Notes: generated by a model from the sequence alone, not told the origin. Numbered from the stretch's first letter, positions 40,401-49,917 are shown. The stretch: 64,000 nucleotides of DNA from Erwinia_E haradaeae_D (GCF_900698935.1 NZ_LR217715.1:434001-498000); one strand, 5' to 3'. Numbers and translations: made by a program.

Positions 40401-40492
40401 GATTTACGAGTTACTCATACCGTGAATATTGCAAGATTATGCGACCTTATTAAGTAAGAAGTAAGGCTTAAATTAAACTAAGAGAGAATTGT
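37446..40492. other. 3 kb spacer between ligA and lon, possible clpP/clpX relics
   Basis: This is the longest gene-free stretch of the window. lon follows clpP-clpX in E. coli. Two weak plus-strand echoes fit that order: DIY then GGIT around 37697-37720 (E. coli ClpP has DIY and PGGVIT), and TEKAIELIKRSM-RSLRRVLV at 38879-38938, resembling ClpX EALDAIAKKAM and RGLRSIVE. Neither is strong. A 64-codon open frame (38795-38989) contains the second. A tandem repeat lies at 40238-40279. Confidence 0.35.
40238..40279. repeat. Two-copy 21-bp tandem repeat
   Basis: The unit ATTCTTGTAAGGCGATATGA plus A occurs at 40238-40258 and again at 40259-40279, with one C to T difference (GGC/GGT). It lies about 210 bp upstream of lon. 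It looks like a recent slippage duplication; no protein-binding role is apparent. Confidence 0.85.
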
Positions 40493-42838
40493 ATGAATTC
40501 TGAGTATGCCGAATGCATTGAAATCCCTGTATTACCGTTGCGGGACGTAGTGGTTTATCCGCACATGGTGATTCCGTTATTTGTAGGTCGTGAGAAATCT
40601 ATTCGCTGCCTAGAAACGGCTATTGAGCATGACAACAAGATAATTCTTGTTGCTCAACGAGAAGCCTCAACGGATGAACCTCGTATTCAGGACCTCTTCT
40701 CAGTTGGAACTGTTTCCTCTGTGTTACAAATGTTGAAGTTACCAGATGGTACTGTGAAAGTCTTAGTTGAAGGATTACAACGCGCACATATCATAAATTT
40801 ATCGGATCATGGTAATTATTTTACAGCTAAGGCTAAATATCTAATTTCTTCTAGAATGGAAGAAAAAGAACAAGAAGTGCTAATTCGTGCCACAATTAGC
40901 CAATTTGAAGGGTATGTTAAACTTAATAAAAAAATCCCCCCTGAAGTGTTAACTTCTATACATGGTATCAATGATGCTGCACGTCTTTCTGACACAGTAG
41001 TCGCGCACATTCCATTAAAATTAGCAGATAAACAGTTAGTCCTTGAGATGTTAGACGTTAGTAAACGTTTAGAATATTTAATGGCTATGATGGAATCAGG
41101 AATAGAATTGCTACAGGTAGAAAAACGTATTCGTACTCGCGTTAAAAAACAAATAGAAAAAAGCCAACGTGAGTACTATTTAAACGAACAGATGAAAGCG
41201 ATTCAGAAAGAACTTGGTGAAATGGATGATGTGCCAGATGAATATGAAATATTGAAACGCAAGATTGAGATGGCTGGAATGTCGAAAGAAGCACGCATGA
41301 AAACTGAATCTGAACTACAAAAGTTAAGAATGATGTCATCTATGTCAGCAGAAGCTACTGTCGTGCGAGGATATATTGAATGGATGGTTAAGGTACCTTG
41401 GCATGCTCGTAGTAAAATTAAAAAAGATTTAAACAAAGCACAAGAAATACTAGATACTGATCATTTTGGATTAAAGATTGTCAAGGAAAGAATACTAGAA
41501 CATCTAGCTGTTCAAAGCAGGGTTAGTAAAATTAAAGGACCGATTCTTTGTTTGATCGGGCCACCTGGTGTTGGTAAAACCTCATTGGGGCAATCTGTAG
41601 CTAAAGCTACCGGAAGAAAGTATATACGTATGGCATTAGGTGGAGTACGTGATGAAGCAGAAATTCGTGGTCATCGTCGTACTTATATTGGTTCTATGCC
41701 AGGAAAGCTAATACAGAAACTGGCCAAAGTTGGAGTAAAAAATCCATTATTTTTATTAGATGAAATTGACAAAATGTCATATGACATGCGAGGGGATCCA
41801 GCAGCGGCTCTGCTAGAAGTGTTAGATCCAGAACAGAATGTTTCTTTTAGCGACCATTATCTAGAGGTTGATTATGATCTTTCTGATGTCATGTTTTTAG
41901 CGACATCCAATTCTACAAACATTCCAGCAGCGCTACTAGATCGTATGGAAATCATTCGATTGTCTGGTTATACAGAAGACGAAAAATTGAGTATTGCTAA
42001 AAGACATTTGTTATCAAAACAAATTGAGCGTAATGCATTAAAAGAACATGAATTCATTGTGAACGAAAGCGCACTAATTAGCATTATTCGTTATTATACG
42101 CATGAAGCGGGAGTGCGTAGTCTTGAACGCGAATTATCAAAATTATGCCGAAAAGCTGTGAAGCGCTTGCTTATAGATAAAACCGTTAAACAAATCATTA
42201 TTACCTCGGATAACTTAACAGAGTATCTGGGTGTGCAGAGATATAAATACGGACGTGCCGATAGTCAAAATCGCATAGGTCAAGTAACTGGCCTTGCATG
42301 GACAAATTTTGGCGGTGATTTATTAAACATTGAAACTGCTTGTGTACCAGGTAAGGGAAAATTAACCTATACTGGATCGCTAGGTGAAGTGATGCAGGAA
42401 TCTATTCAGGCTGCATTAACTGTTGTGCGTGCTCGCGCAGAGCAATTAGGTATTAAGCGTGACTTCTATGAAACAAGAGATATTCATGTACATGTCCCTG
42501 AAGGCGCAACCCCTAAGGATGGTCCAAGCGCAGGTATTGCTATGTGCACTGCATTAGTTTCTTGTTTAACTGGTAATCCAGTGCGATCTGATGTGGCCAT
42601 GACCGGTGAAATCACGTTGCGTGGTCAAGTATTACCAATCGGAGGCCTGAAAGATAAACTATTAGCAGCAAGAAGAGGAGGTATTAAAACTGTTTTAATA
42701 CCTGATGAAAACCAACGTGACCTAGAAGAAATTCCAGACAATGTGATAGCTGATTTGGATATTGATCCTGTAAAATGTATCGAAGACGTGCTCAATCTAT
42801 CTCTTCAATTTAAAATACCCCCGTCTACATCAATATAG
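40493..42838 (+). CDS. lon: ATP-dependent protease Lon
   Basis: Lon degrades misfolded and short-lived regulatory proteins as an ATP-driven hexamer. The product is 781 residues (E. coli 784). The N-terminal LON domain begins at residue 10 (PVLPLRDVVVYPHM). Walker A is GPPGVGKT at 356-363, Walker B ends in LLDEIDKM, and the catalytic dyad is Ser679 (GPSAG) and Lys722 (LKDKLLAA), the same numbers as in E. coli. AGAG precedes the ATG. The usual neighbours clpX and hupB are absent. A strong hairpin follows the gene. Confidence 0.98.
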   Translation: MNSEYAECIEIPVLPLRDVVVYPHMVIPLFVGREKSIRCLETAIEHDNKIILVAQREASTDEPRIQDLFSVGTVSSVLQMLKLPDGTVKVLVEGLQRAHIINLSDHGNYFTAKAKYLISSRMEEKEQEVLIRATISQFEGYVKLNKKIPPEVLTSIHGINDAARLSDTVVAHIPLKLADKQLVLEMLDVSKRLEYLMAMMESGIELLQVEKRIRTRVKKQIEKSQREYYLNEQMKAIQKELGEMDDVPDEYEILKRKIEMAGMSKEARMKTESELQKLRMMSSMSAEATVVRGYIEWMVKVPWHARSKIKKDLNKAQEILDTDHFGLKIVKERILEHLAVQSRVSKIKGPILCLIGPPGVGKTSLGQSVAKATGRKYIRMALGGVRDEAEIRGHRRTYIGSMPGKLIQKLAKVGVKNPLFLLDEIDKMSYDMRGDPAAALLEVLDPEQNVSFSDHYLEVDYDLSDVMFLATSNSTNIPAALLDRMEIIRLSGYTEDEKLSIAKRHLLSKQIERNALKEHEFIVNESALISIIRYYTHEAGVRSLERELSKLCRKAVKRLLIDKTVKQIIITSDNLTEYLGVQRYKYGRADSQNRIGQVTGLAWTNFGGDLLNIETACVPGKGKLTYTGSLGEVMQESIQAALTVVRARAEQLGIKRDFYETRDIHVHVPEGATPKDGPSAGIAMCTALVSCLTGNPVRSDVAMTGEITLRGQVLPIGGLKDKLLAARRGGIKTVLIPDENQRDLEEIPDNVIADLDIDPVKCIEDVLNLSLQFKIPPSTSI

Positions 42839-42863
42839 GTAGAGATGCAAATATATTTTGAAA

Positions 42864-42891
42864 CAATATTCACCGGATGGGGTGAATATTG
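42864..42891 (+). terminator. Hairpin after lon, perfect 11-bp stem
   Basis: CAATATTCACC (42864-42874) and GGTGAATATTG (42881-42891) pair perfectly around the loop GGATGG, 25 bp after the lon stop. It is the natural end of the lon transcript. The downstream bases are not T-rich on the plus strand; on the minus strand TTTCAAAATAT follows, so it might also stop readthrough from rpoD. Confidence 0.6.
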
Positions 42892-43040
42892 AATGTTCAT
42901 TTAACAACTAACTGATTGCATACATATAAACGAACAGAGAGATCTTTGAGCTAGCGGTACAACTCATGATGTTGAAAAATATCTCGATATATATACTACA
43001 ATAAGTATATGTTTGTGTAATCATGATTCTTAAATACATA

Positions 43041-43079
43041 CTTAAGATTGTATTAGACATATAATACAAATATCTTAAG
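43041..43079 (-). terminator. Hairpin after rpoD, 15-bp interrupted stem
   Basis: Read on the minus strand, the sequence 7 bases beyond the rpoD stop folds into CTTAAGAT paired with ATCTTAAG (43072-43079 with 43041-43048) and TGTATTA paired with TAATACA (43062-43068 with 43049-43055). A 3-base bulge separates the helices and the loop has six bases. TATGTATTTAAG follows. It is the likely end of the rpsU-dnaG-rpoD transcript. Confidence 0.6.
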
Positions 43080-43086
43080 AGGTTTC

Positions 43087-44925
43087 TTAATCATCCAAAA
43101 AGCTACGTAAAACTTCGGATCTGCTGGGATGTCGTAATTTACGTAGTGCCTTTGCTTCAATTTGACGAATACGCTCTCGTGTAACTTCAAATTGTTTTCC
43201 AACTTCCTCTAAGGTATGATCTGTATTCATATCAATACCAAAACGCATGCGTAAAACTTTTGCTTCACGTGCGGTCAAACCCTCTAGTACAGAGTGTGTG
43301 GCTGAACGAAGGCTTTCAGAAGTTGCAGAATCTAAGGGTAACTCTAAAGTAGTATCTTCAATAAAGTCCCCCAAGTGTGAATCTTCATCATCTCCAACGG
43401 GTGTCTCCATAGAGATCGGTTCTTTAGCAATTTTCATTACTTTACGTATTTTATCTTCTGGGATCAGCATCCTTTCAGCTAATTCTTCTGGTGTTGGTTC
43501 ACGGCCTATTTCTTGTAGTATTTGACGTGAAATCCGATTCAACTTATTAATTGTTTCGATCATATGCACTGGAATACGAATTGTACGTGCTTGATCAGCA
43601 ATTGAGCGAGTAATAGCTTGACGAATCCACCATGTGGCATAAGTTGAAAATTTATAACCACGTCGGTATTCAAATTTATCGACCGCTTTCATTAATCCAA
43701 TATTTCCTTCTTGAATTAGGTCTAAAAATTGTAGACCGCGATTGGTATATTTTTTAGCAATTGAAATAACTAATCTGAGATTTGCTTCAACCATCTCTTT
43801 TTTCGCTCGGCGTGCTTTGGATTCACCGATAGACATCCGGCGGTTGATATCTTTAACCTGCTCAATAGTTAGGCCTGTTTCCTCTTCTATTTTTTGAAGT
43901 TTCCGCAGGCTGTATTCTACATCATTTTGAACATCTTTAAGTTTGTCTGACCATCTTTTATTCATTTTTATCGCAGTTTGAAACCAATTGATATTGGTTT
44001 CATTACCGCTAAATAAACTTATAAAGCTTTTTTTTGGCATTTTACACCATTCTACGCATAGCTTCATAATAAGACGTTCTTGTATTCTGACCCGATCCAT
44101 CATGATTCGCATATTGTCTACAAGTAACTCAAATTGCTTTGGAACTAATCGGAATTGCTTAAATACATCAGATAGATTTTGGATTTCTATAAGAGCGTTA
44201 GCGTGACTACGGCTTCTAGATTTAATAATAGTCCGAGTGATTTCATATTGTTTTCTTAAAGCATTGAATTTTTCACGCGCTAATTCAGGATCAATACTAT
44301 TTTCATCCTCTTCATTATTTTCATCAGATTCTTCATCCTCATCTGTTTCATGTTCATCTGATGGTATGTCCGCAATAATATGAGCAGCGGTAGGTGTTAT
44401 TTCCTCCTCCGCATCGGGATCTACAAAACCAGTGATTAAATCAGACAGACGGGCTTCATCTGATTGCACTCGATCATATTGTTCTAAGAGATACGTAATG
44501 GCTTCAGGATATTCAGCAACAGAACACTGTACTTGATTAATGCCATCTTCAATACGCTTAGCAATATCTATTTCGCCTTCACGGGTTAACAGTTCTACTG
44601 TGCCCATTTCACGCATATACATGCGAACTGGATCCGTTGTACGCCCGATTTCTGATTCAACACTAGATAACACTTGAGCGGCTGCTTCTACAGCATCTTC
44701 GTCAGTATCACCACCATTCTCATTAAGAATCAAATCATCAGCATCAGGTGCTTCTTCTACAACTTGAATACCCATATTATTAATCATTTGGATGATGTCT
44801 TCGATCTGATCAGAGTCTATGATATCATCTGGTAGATGATCATTTATCTCAGAATAGGTTAGATATCCTTGCTCCTTACCACGTGTAACTAGCAACTTCA
44901 GTTGTGACTGTGGGTTTTGATCCAT
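43087..44925 (-). CDS. rpoD: RNA polymerase sigma factor RpoD (sigma-70)
   Basis: This is the housekeeping sigma factor. The product is 612 residues (E. coli 613). Region 1.1 starts MDQNPQSQLKLLVTRGKEQG, an acidic non-conserved region follows (about 190-220), and region 2 (MVEANLRLVISIAKKYTNRG, then YATWWIRQAITRSI), region 3 and the region 4 helix-turn-helix (TLEEVGKQFEVTRERIRQIE) are almost identical to E. coli. I start at 44925, the E. coli position; the frame is open upstream without support. It is the last gene of the macromolecular-synthesis operon, 258 bp after dnaG. Near-identical DNA-contact regions imply E. coli-like promoters. Confidence 0.98.
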   Translation of the reverse strand: MDQNPQSQLKLLVTRGKEQGYLTYSEINDHLPDDIIDSDQIEDIIQMINNMGIQVVEEAPDADDLILNENGGDTDEDAVEAAAQVLSSVESEIGRTTDPVRMYMREMGTVELLTREGEIDIAKRIEDGINQVQCSVAEYPEAITYLLEQYDRVQSDEARLSDLITGFVDPDAEEEITPTAAHIIADIPSDEHETDEDEESDENNEEDENSIDPELAREKFNALRKQYEITRTIIKSRSRSHANALIEIQNLSDVFKQFRLVPKQFELLVDNMRIMMDRVRIQERLIMKLCVEWCKMPKKSFISLFSGNETNINWFQTAIKMNKRWSDKLKDVQNDVEYSLRKLQKIEEETGLTIEQVKDINRRMSIGESKARRAKKEMVEANLRLVISIAKKYTNRGLQFLDLIQEGNIGLMKAVDKFEYRRGYKFSTYATWWIRQAITRSIADQARTIRIPVHMIETINKLNRISRQILQEIGREPTPEELAERMLIPEDKIRKVMKIAKEPISMETPVGDDEDSHLGDFIEDTTLELPLDSATSESLRSATHSVLEGLTAREAKVLRMRFGIDMNTDHTLEEVGKQFEVTRERIRQIEAKALRKLRHPSRSEVLRSFLDD

Positions 44926-45183
44926 AAGACAGTATCCACACTTCTTAAAATTAGATGGATCTTGGACATATATAGCCAAGAATAAAAGTATGAGGGTCTT
45001 GTGATGACCATCGTATCCCGTTATAAAAACTATTAGTATCTTCGAATAAACATACAAAATCAGAGCACTAAGTTTTTATCTCATAATCACTGTATGTATT
45101 ATTTTAGTATTAATTGTGCGTTAATGACTGTTATCAACATAAATCATTTATTTTATTGAATACGTATATTCTCTGAAAATTTT

Positions 45184-46932
45184 TTATGTATAATGCTTAA
45201 TAGATTTACTTAATGTCCATGCTGTATACCGTTCTTGACGATTCAGCCCGCTGATACGATCACGAGCAATCAGATTGTCTATTTTTCTCTCTTGATTACA
45301 GATACAAAGATTAGAAAACGCATCAAGAAACATGGTTTGTATATTGTCATCTACAATCATGTGGTTCCACATTGCCAGTCTTTCAAGGTGTATGCTAAAT
45401 TTTGTACCACGGTATAATTCTAGTAACTGCCCAGTTGTTAAAACAGGGTTCTGCAGGGAAATATTAACTAGATTACTAAATAACGAGAAACCAGGTTCTT
45501 CGAACATTTCGAGGTTCTCTAGTGGCGGCAGAATATGAGCAAGAGAAGGATTTTGAACCAAAAGCCCAACTAGCATACGCATGGTAGTATTTTTTATTTG
45601 TGGTTGACTAAATTTTTCTTGACTATAGGTTCTTTGTAACACCAGTTTATTTAATTGCCCTGAATCGAGTATACCAAGTTTATTACCTAACTCCTGACAC
45701 ACATAAAGACGCAACATTTCGCCCGGTATGCGGCGAATCAAAGGTAACGCTAAAGCACTTAGTTTGGCTCGACCCTCAGCACAACTTAAGTCCACCTGTG
45801 ACGTCAGTGTTTGAAAGAGAAACATTGATAGAGGTATAGCATTTTTGATACGCATGTGAAATGCGTCCTGACCTTCTTGACGTACTACACTATCAGGATC
45901 TTCTCTGTCAGGAAGAAACATGAAGTTGATTTGATAACCATCATTCATGTAAGGTAAAGAAGTTTCTAATGTGCGCCATGCAGCAATACGGCCTGCGTCA
46001 TCACCATCATAGCAAAAAATGACTTGTTTGGTTAAGCGAAATAATAATTGAATATGTTTAGCTGTCGTAGCAGTACCTAATGACGCTACGGAATAATCTA
46101 CCCCAAACTGAGTTAATGCTAAAACATCCATGTAACCTTCTACCAACAATAATTTGGAAGGTTGAGGGTTTATTTGAAGCGCTTCATATAAACCGTATAG
46201 TTGGTTTCCTTTATGAAAAATTTTTGTTTCTGGGGAATTAATATATTTTGGGACCCCACTGGCAAGAATACGCCCGCCAAATCCTGTCACATGGCCTTGT
46301 TGATCATGAATAGGAAACATAATCCGCGCGCGAAATCGATCATAACTATGCCCTTGATGATTCGTGATGATCATACCAGAATCGATCAATAACTTACGAT
46401 AAGTTGGGCGAAGTCCAAAATTTTTTAATAGATTATTCCATCCAGGCGGAGAAAATCCAATGGCAAAACGCTCAATTATCTCCTTACTAACTCCGCGCTG
46501 TAAAAGGTAATCATTAGCTATTGAGCATTCTTTTTGTATTAGGCGTTTCTGATAAAAAACACGTAAGTCATGCATCAATTGATACAAACGCTTACGCTGA
46601 GGATATTTAAAGAATATGGTGTTCTGATTATCTTGATATGGTACTTTCAGACAATATAAATTGGCCAATTCTTCAATACTTTCAATAAATGTCAAATGAT
46701 CATAATTCATGAGAAAATCAATAGCGTTTCCATGAGCACCACAACCAAAACAATGATAGAATTGTTTCTCGTTATTGACAGTGAAAGAGGGGGTTTTTTC
46801 TTTATGAAAAGGACACCATGTATGATAGTTTTTACCTTTCTTTTTTAATTCAAGACGCATCTGAATGAGGTTTACGATATCCGCACGTCCGATTAATTCC
46901 TTAATAAATGTTAGTGGAATACGTTGTTTCAT
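45184..46932 (-). CDS. dnaG: DNA primase
   Basis: DnaG makes the RNA primers for replication. The product is 582 residues (E. coli 581). The N-terminal zinc finger has CPFH and CFGC (about residues 40-64), the Toprim core shows VEGYMDVLAL and FCYDGDDAGR, and the C-terminal DnaB-interacting domain is retained. AGAGG stands before the ATG. The gene lies between rpsU and rpoD; the upstream hairpin at 47018-47044 should reduce its expression relative to rpsU. Confidence 0.97.
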   Translation of the reverse strand: MKQRIPLTFIKELIGRADIVNLIQMRLELKKKGKNYHTWCPFHKEKTPSFTVNNEKQFYHCFGCGAHGNAIDFLMNYDHLTFIESIEELANLYCLKVPYQDNQNTIFFKYPQRKRLYQLMHDLRVFYQKRLIQKECSIANDYLLQRGVSKEIIERFAIGFSPPGWNNLLKNFGLRPTYRKLLIDSGMIITNHQGHSYDRFRARIMFPIHDQQGHVTGFGGRILASGVPKYINSPETKIFHKGNQLYGLYEALQINPQPSKLLLVEGYMDVLALTQFGVDYSVASLGTATTAKHIQLLFRLTKQVIFCYDGDDAGRIAAWRTLETSLPYMNDGYQINFMFLPDREDPDSVVRQEGQDAFHMRIKNAIPLSMFLFQTLTSQVDLSCAEGRAKLSALALPLIRRIPGEMLRLYVCQELGNKLGILDSGQLNKLVLQRTYSQEKFSQPQIKNTTMRMLVGLLVQNPSLAHILPPLENLEMFEEPGFSLFSNLVNISLQNPVLTTGQLLELYRGTKFSIHLERLAMWNHMIVDDNIQTMFLDAFSNLCICNQERKIDNLIARDRISGLNRQERYTAWTLSKSIKHYT

Positions 46933-47006
46933 AAAAACCTCTGGCTATCTGAAATAGGTCGGAGTATTTAGCTCATAATAGCTTTGTTACTATATATATT
47001 CATGCT

Positions 47007-47044
47007 GAATAAAATAAGCCGTGCCTTCCTTTCGGAAGTACGGC
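47007..47044 (-). terminator. rpsU-dnaG intercistronic terminator (attenuator)
   Basis: On the minus strand GCCGTACTTCC pairs with GGAAGGCACGGC around GAAA, about 11 bp including one G-U pair and one bulged base (47018-47044). It is directly followed by TTATTTTATT (47008-47017). The stem is GC-rich against AT-rich surroundings. This is the clearest intrinsic terminator of the window. E. coli has a terminator at the same point, which lets S21 be made in excess over primase. Confidence 0.85.
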
Positions 47045-47097
47045 CGGATAAATAAGTGCATATGCTAGCTATCAAGAAAAAGAATCTTTACACATAC

Positions 47098-47313
47098 CTA
47101 ATATAAGCGAGTACGGCGTGCATTTTCTCGTACTAATTTTTTTGCGTGTCGTTTTACAGCAGATGCTTTCGCACGCTTACGTTCGGTAGTTGGTTTTTCA
47201 TAAAATTCACGACGACGGACTTCGGCTAACACACCTGCTTTCTCACATGAACGCTTAAAACGACGTAGTGCTACATCAAATGGTTCATTTTCACGTACTT
47301 TAATTACTGGCAT
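47098..47313 (-). CDS. rpsU: 30S ribosomal protein S21
   Basis: S21 is a small basic protein of the 30S platform needed for normal initiation. The product is 71 residues, identical in length to E. coli and nearly identical in sequence (MPVIKVRENEPFDVALRRFK, ending ENARRTRLY). GAGAGG precedes the ATG. It is the first gene of the rpsU-dnaG-rpoD operon and divergent from tsaD, as in many gammaproteobacteria. Confidence 0.98.
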   Translation of the reverse strand: MPVIKVRENEPFDVALRRFKRSCEKAGVLAEVRRREFYEKPTTERKRAKASAVKRHAKKLVRENARRTRLY

Positions 47314-47664
47314 GTAATCCTCTCGGTAAGATGTTCATTTTTATGTAAACCTCTCAGCAAATTTAAAAATTTTTTAAATGTATTCTAAAATAGAGTAGAT
47401 GATATAGTACTATATCACAAGATAAAAATAGATCTGGTTACTTTTTGCTACGATAGCCAATAGATCTCCATTATTTATATATTTGAGTTACCATGACATA
47501 TATTACCCTAATAACTGCTGTGTTTTATATTCATATTCGTGATATGGAGTACTTAATCTTTTTACATGCTTGCATGTGTGTTTCTATCATTGTGTGTCTT
47601 ATGTTTTTTATAAGCAACAAGATTGATCTTCTTTATAGAATGTTGTCAATGTGAGGTTTTATAG
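47314..47664. other. Divergent promoter region of rpsU and tsaD
   Basis: 351 bp that must hold the rpsU-operon promoters on one strand and the tsaD promoter on the other. It is too AT-rich for me to pick -10 and -35 elements reliably. I see no gene. Confidence 0.55.
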
Positions 47665-48678
47665 ATGCGTGTTCTTGGGATTGAAACGTCCTGTGACGAC
47701 ACTGGTGTGGCAATTTATGATTCTACTGTAGGTTTGCTTGCTAATCAACTATATAGTCAAATTACACTCCATGCTAACTATGGAGGTGTAGTCCCTGAAT
47801 TAGCATCACGTAGCCATATGCAACAAACAGTGCCGCTAATTGAAGCAGCACTACAAGAATCTAAATTAAAGCTACAGGATATTAATGCAATAGCTTATAC
47901 AGCAGGTCCTGGTTTAGTAGGATCTTTATTAGTAGGATCCTGCATTGGGCGCTCTCTTGCTGTTTCGCTAAGTATTCCTTCTATTGCTGTCAATCATATC
48001 GAAGGTCATCTTCTTTCACCTATGCTAGAGGATGATCCACCTAGTTTTCCGTTTGTGGCCTTAATAGTATCAGGTGGGCATACTCAGTTAATCAGTGCTA
48101 CTGGTATTGGTGCATATACCGTAATGGGTGAGTCGCTTGATGACGCAGTGGGTGAGGCATTTGATAAAACTGCTAAATTATTAGGGCTGAATTACCCTGG
48201 TGGTCCATCGTTGTCTAGGCTAGCTGAAAAAGGACTGAAAAAACGCTTTATATTTCCACGTCCTATGACTAATCGCCCAGGGTTGGATTTTAGTTTTTCT
48301 GGGCTTAAAACTTTTGCAGCGAAAACAATTTATAATAATCAAAATACTCCACAAACCCGTGCAGATATTGCTTGTGCTTTTGAGGATGCAGTAGTAGATA
48401 CATTGGTTATTAAATGTAGACGTGCTTTAGATTATAGTGGTTTTAAATCTCTTGTGCTTGTAGGAGGGGTCAGTGCTAACTGTTTATTGCGTAATAGACT
48501 CAGAGAGCTCATGACGCAAAGAAGTGGAAAGGTATTTTATGCTCGCCCTGCATTATGCACTGATAATGGCGCCATGATTGCCTATACAGGAATGATACGT
48601 CTTCAAAAGCACTGGAATGATCCACTGAATATTACTGTTCGTTCACGATGGCCATTATCCGAATTAAGTGCACTATAA
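47665..48678 (+). CDS. tsaD: tRNA N6-threonylcarbamoyladenosine transferase TsaD
   Basis: TsaD transfers threonylcarbamoyl to A37 of ANN-decoding tRNAs, working with TsaB, TsaC and TsaE. The product is 337 residues, the E. coli length. It starts MRVLGIETSCDDTGVAIYD, has the metal-binding His111 and His115 in NHIEGHLLSP, and the ATP-fold motif LIVSGGHTQL. GAGG precedes the ATG. It is divergent from rpsU. The partner genes are not in the window. Confidence 0.98.
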   Translation: MRVLGIETSCDDTGVAIYDSTVGLLANQLYSQITLHANYGGVVPELASRSHMQQTVPLIEAALQESKLKLQDINAIAYTAGPGLVGSLLVGSCIGRSLAVSLSIPSIAVNHIEGHLLSPMLEDDPPSFPFVALIVSGGHTQLISATGIGAYTVMGESLDDAVGEAFDKTAKLLGLNYPGGPSLSRLAEKGLKKRFIFPRPMTNRPGLDFSFSGLKTFAAKTIYNNQNTPQTRADIACAFEDAVVDTLVIKCRRALDYSGFKSLVLVGGVSANCLLRNRLRELMTQRSGKVFYARPALCTDNGAMIAYTGMIRLQKHWNDPLNITVRSRWPLSELSAL

Positions 48679-49364
48679 AGAAAATAAATCGATCTTTTCA
48701 TCGATAGAAATAGCATACATAACGATATTGATATTACATCTCTTTTAAACATCCACAATATCAATGATGCATCATCATTTGATTATCTAAAACAGATCAG
48801 AAGTGGTAGAATGAATAGAGATTGTGTTTACAAGAGGTATCCATACCATACTGGTAGAGTCATTAGTATCAGGAGAGCAATAATAAAATAGTACGTATAA
48901 GTATTGGCATTAAACCATGATTCCATAATGATATATTTAATCTGATTTTTTTATATTATATCTATCCTACAGGCGTGGTAGAACATTGGCTATATAGATT
49001 TTAAGACGACTAGAAACATTTATAGGAAGAAGATTATTTTCAGACGATAGAGTGTATATTAATTCTAATAGTTTTTTACTTACAGCATATGTATTGTAGT
49101 GTCATGTGTTAATTATCTGTTATTAGCATCGGAGTTCGTAGAGTACGTTATTCTGCATGTTCTGATGAAGCTACTTTAATTTTTTCCTTATACAAAGAAC
49201 TATTACCTACATCAGAAAAGCTATTAGTGTACGCTTATAGCAACAGCGTGAGTAATTCTACTGTATATCAAGAATATTTTAAAATGAGGATTATGTCTAT
49301 AACATTCAATAGACAATATGCATTATATTTTACATTATATTTTGTACCTAAAAAGAGAAATAAG
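48679..49364. other. Spacer between tsaD and folB, no gene seen
   Basis: 686 bp. An ATCGAT hairpin (48688-48693 with 48700-48705) lies 10 bp after tsaD and a 9-bp inverted repeat ATTGATATT/AATATCAAT at 48727-48735 and 48757-48765. In E. coli plsY lies between these genes; I cannot recognise a trace of it. Confidence 0.5.
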
Positions 49365-49793
49365 ATGGATATTTTATTTATTAATCAATTAACGGTAATT
49401 ACAACTATTGGTATTTATGAATGGGAGAAAAATTTTCCGCAGAAATTACTATTGGATATTAAAATAGCACGAGATCAGCATTCTGCTTCTTCTAGCGATG
49501 ATATTAAAAATTGCTTAAACTATAGCGATATAGTCAAGGAAATAATATCACTCGTTAGTAGAGGGCAATTTAGTTTAATTGAACGTGTAGCAGAGGAGGT
49601 TGCAGCTTGTCTACTGAATAAATTTCCTTCCTTATGGGTCCAAGTAACAGTTAGTAAGCCAAATGGAACACCGCACGCACAACAAGTTGGTGTAATCATT
49701 GAACGAGGAAATCTTTTACCACCCACCCAGTGCATCACGTGTAATGCTGTGATAGAGGGTAATCAGATTAGTTCTTCTGTATCTAGCATGTGA
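49365..49793 (+). CDS. folB: Dihydroneopterin aldolase
   Basis: FolB converts dihydroneopterin to 6-hydroxymethyl-dihydropterin in folate synthesis. From ATG 49365 (MDILFINQLTVITTIGIYEW) the product is 142 residues against 122 in E. coli. The conserved blocks DCLSYAD-like (here NCLNYSDIV), LIERVAEEVA and VTVSKPNG with the catalytic lysine are present. The frame is open 46 codons upstream but that part has no similarity. The excess length is a tail of about 20 residues beyond VGVIIERGN, unlike E. coli. It stands alone, convergent with argS. Confidence 0.93.
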   Translation: MDILFINQLTVITTIGIYEWEKNFPQKLLLDIKIARDQHSASSSDDIKNCLNYSDIVKEIISLVSRGQFSLIERVAEEVAACLLNKFPSLWVQVTVSKPNGTPHAQQVGVIIERGNLLPPTQCITCNAVIEGNQISSSVSSM

Positions 49794-49899
49794 AATTTTG
49801 AGCTATGAAGGCGTAGCGATAGGAGAAATAAATACAGAATAATACTTCAGTGGGAATTCTGACTGTTGTACTCGATTGTATTCTAAATGTAAGTATACG

Positions 49900-49917
49900 T
49901 ATGCTATAAGTAGCATA
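49900..49917. terminator. Hairpin between convergent folB and argS
   Basis: TATGCTA (49900-49906) and TAGCATA (49911-49917) form a perfect 7-bp stem with loop TAAG in the 229-bp gap between the two gene ends. No T-tract follows, so a terminator role is inferred only from position. Confidence 0.35.
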
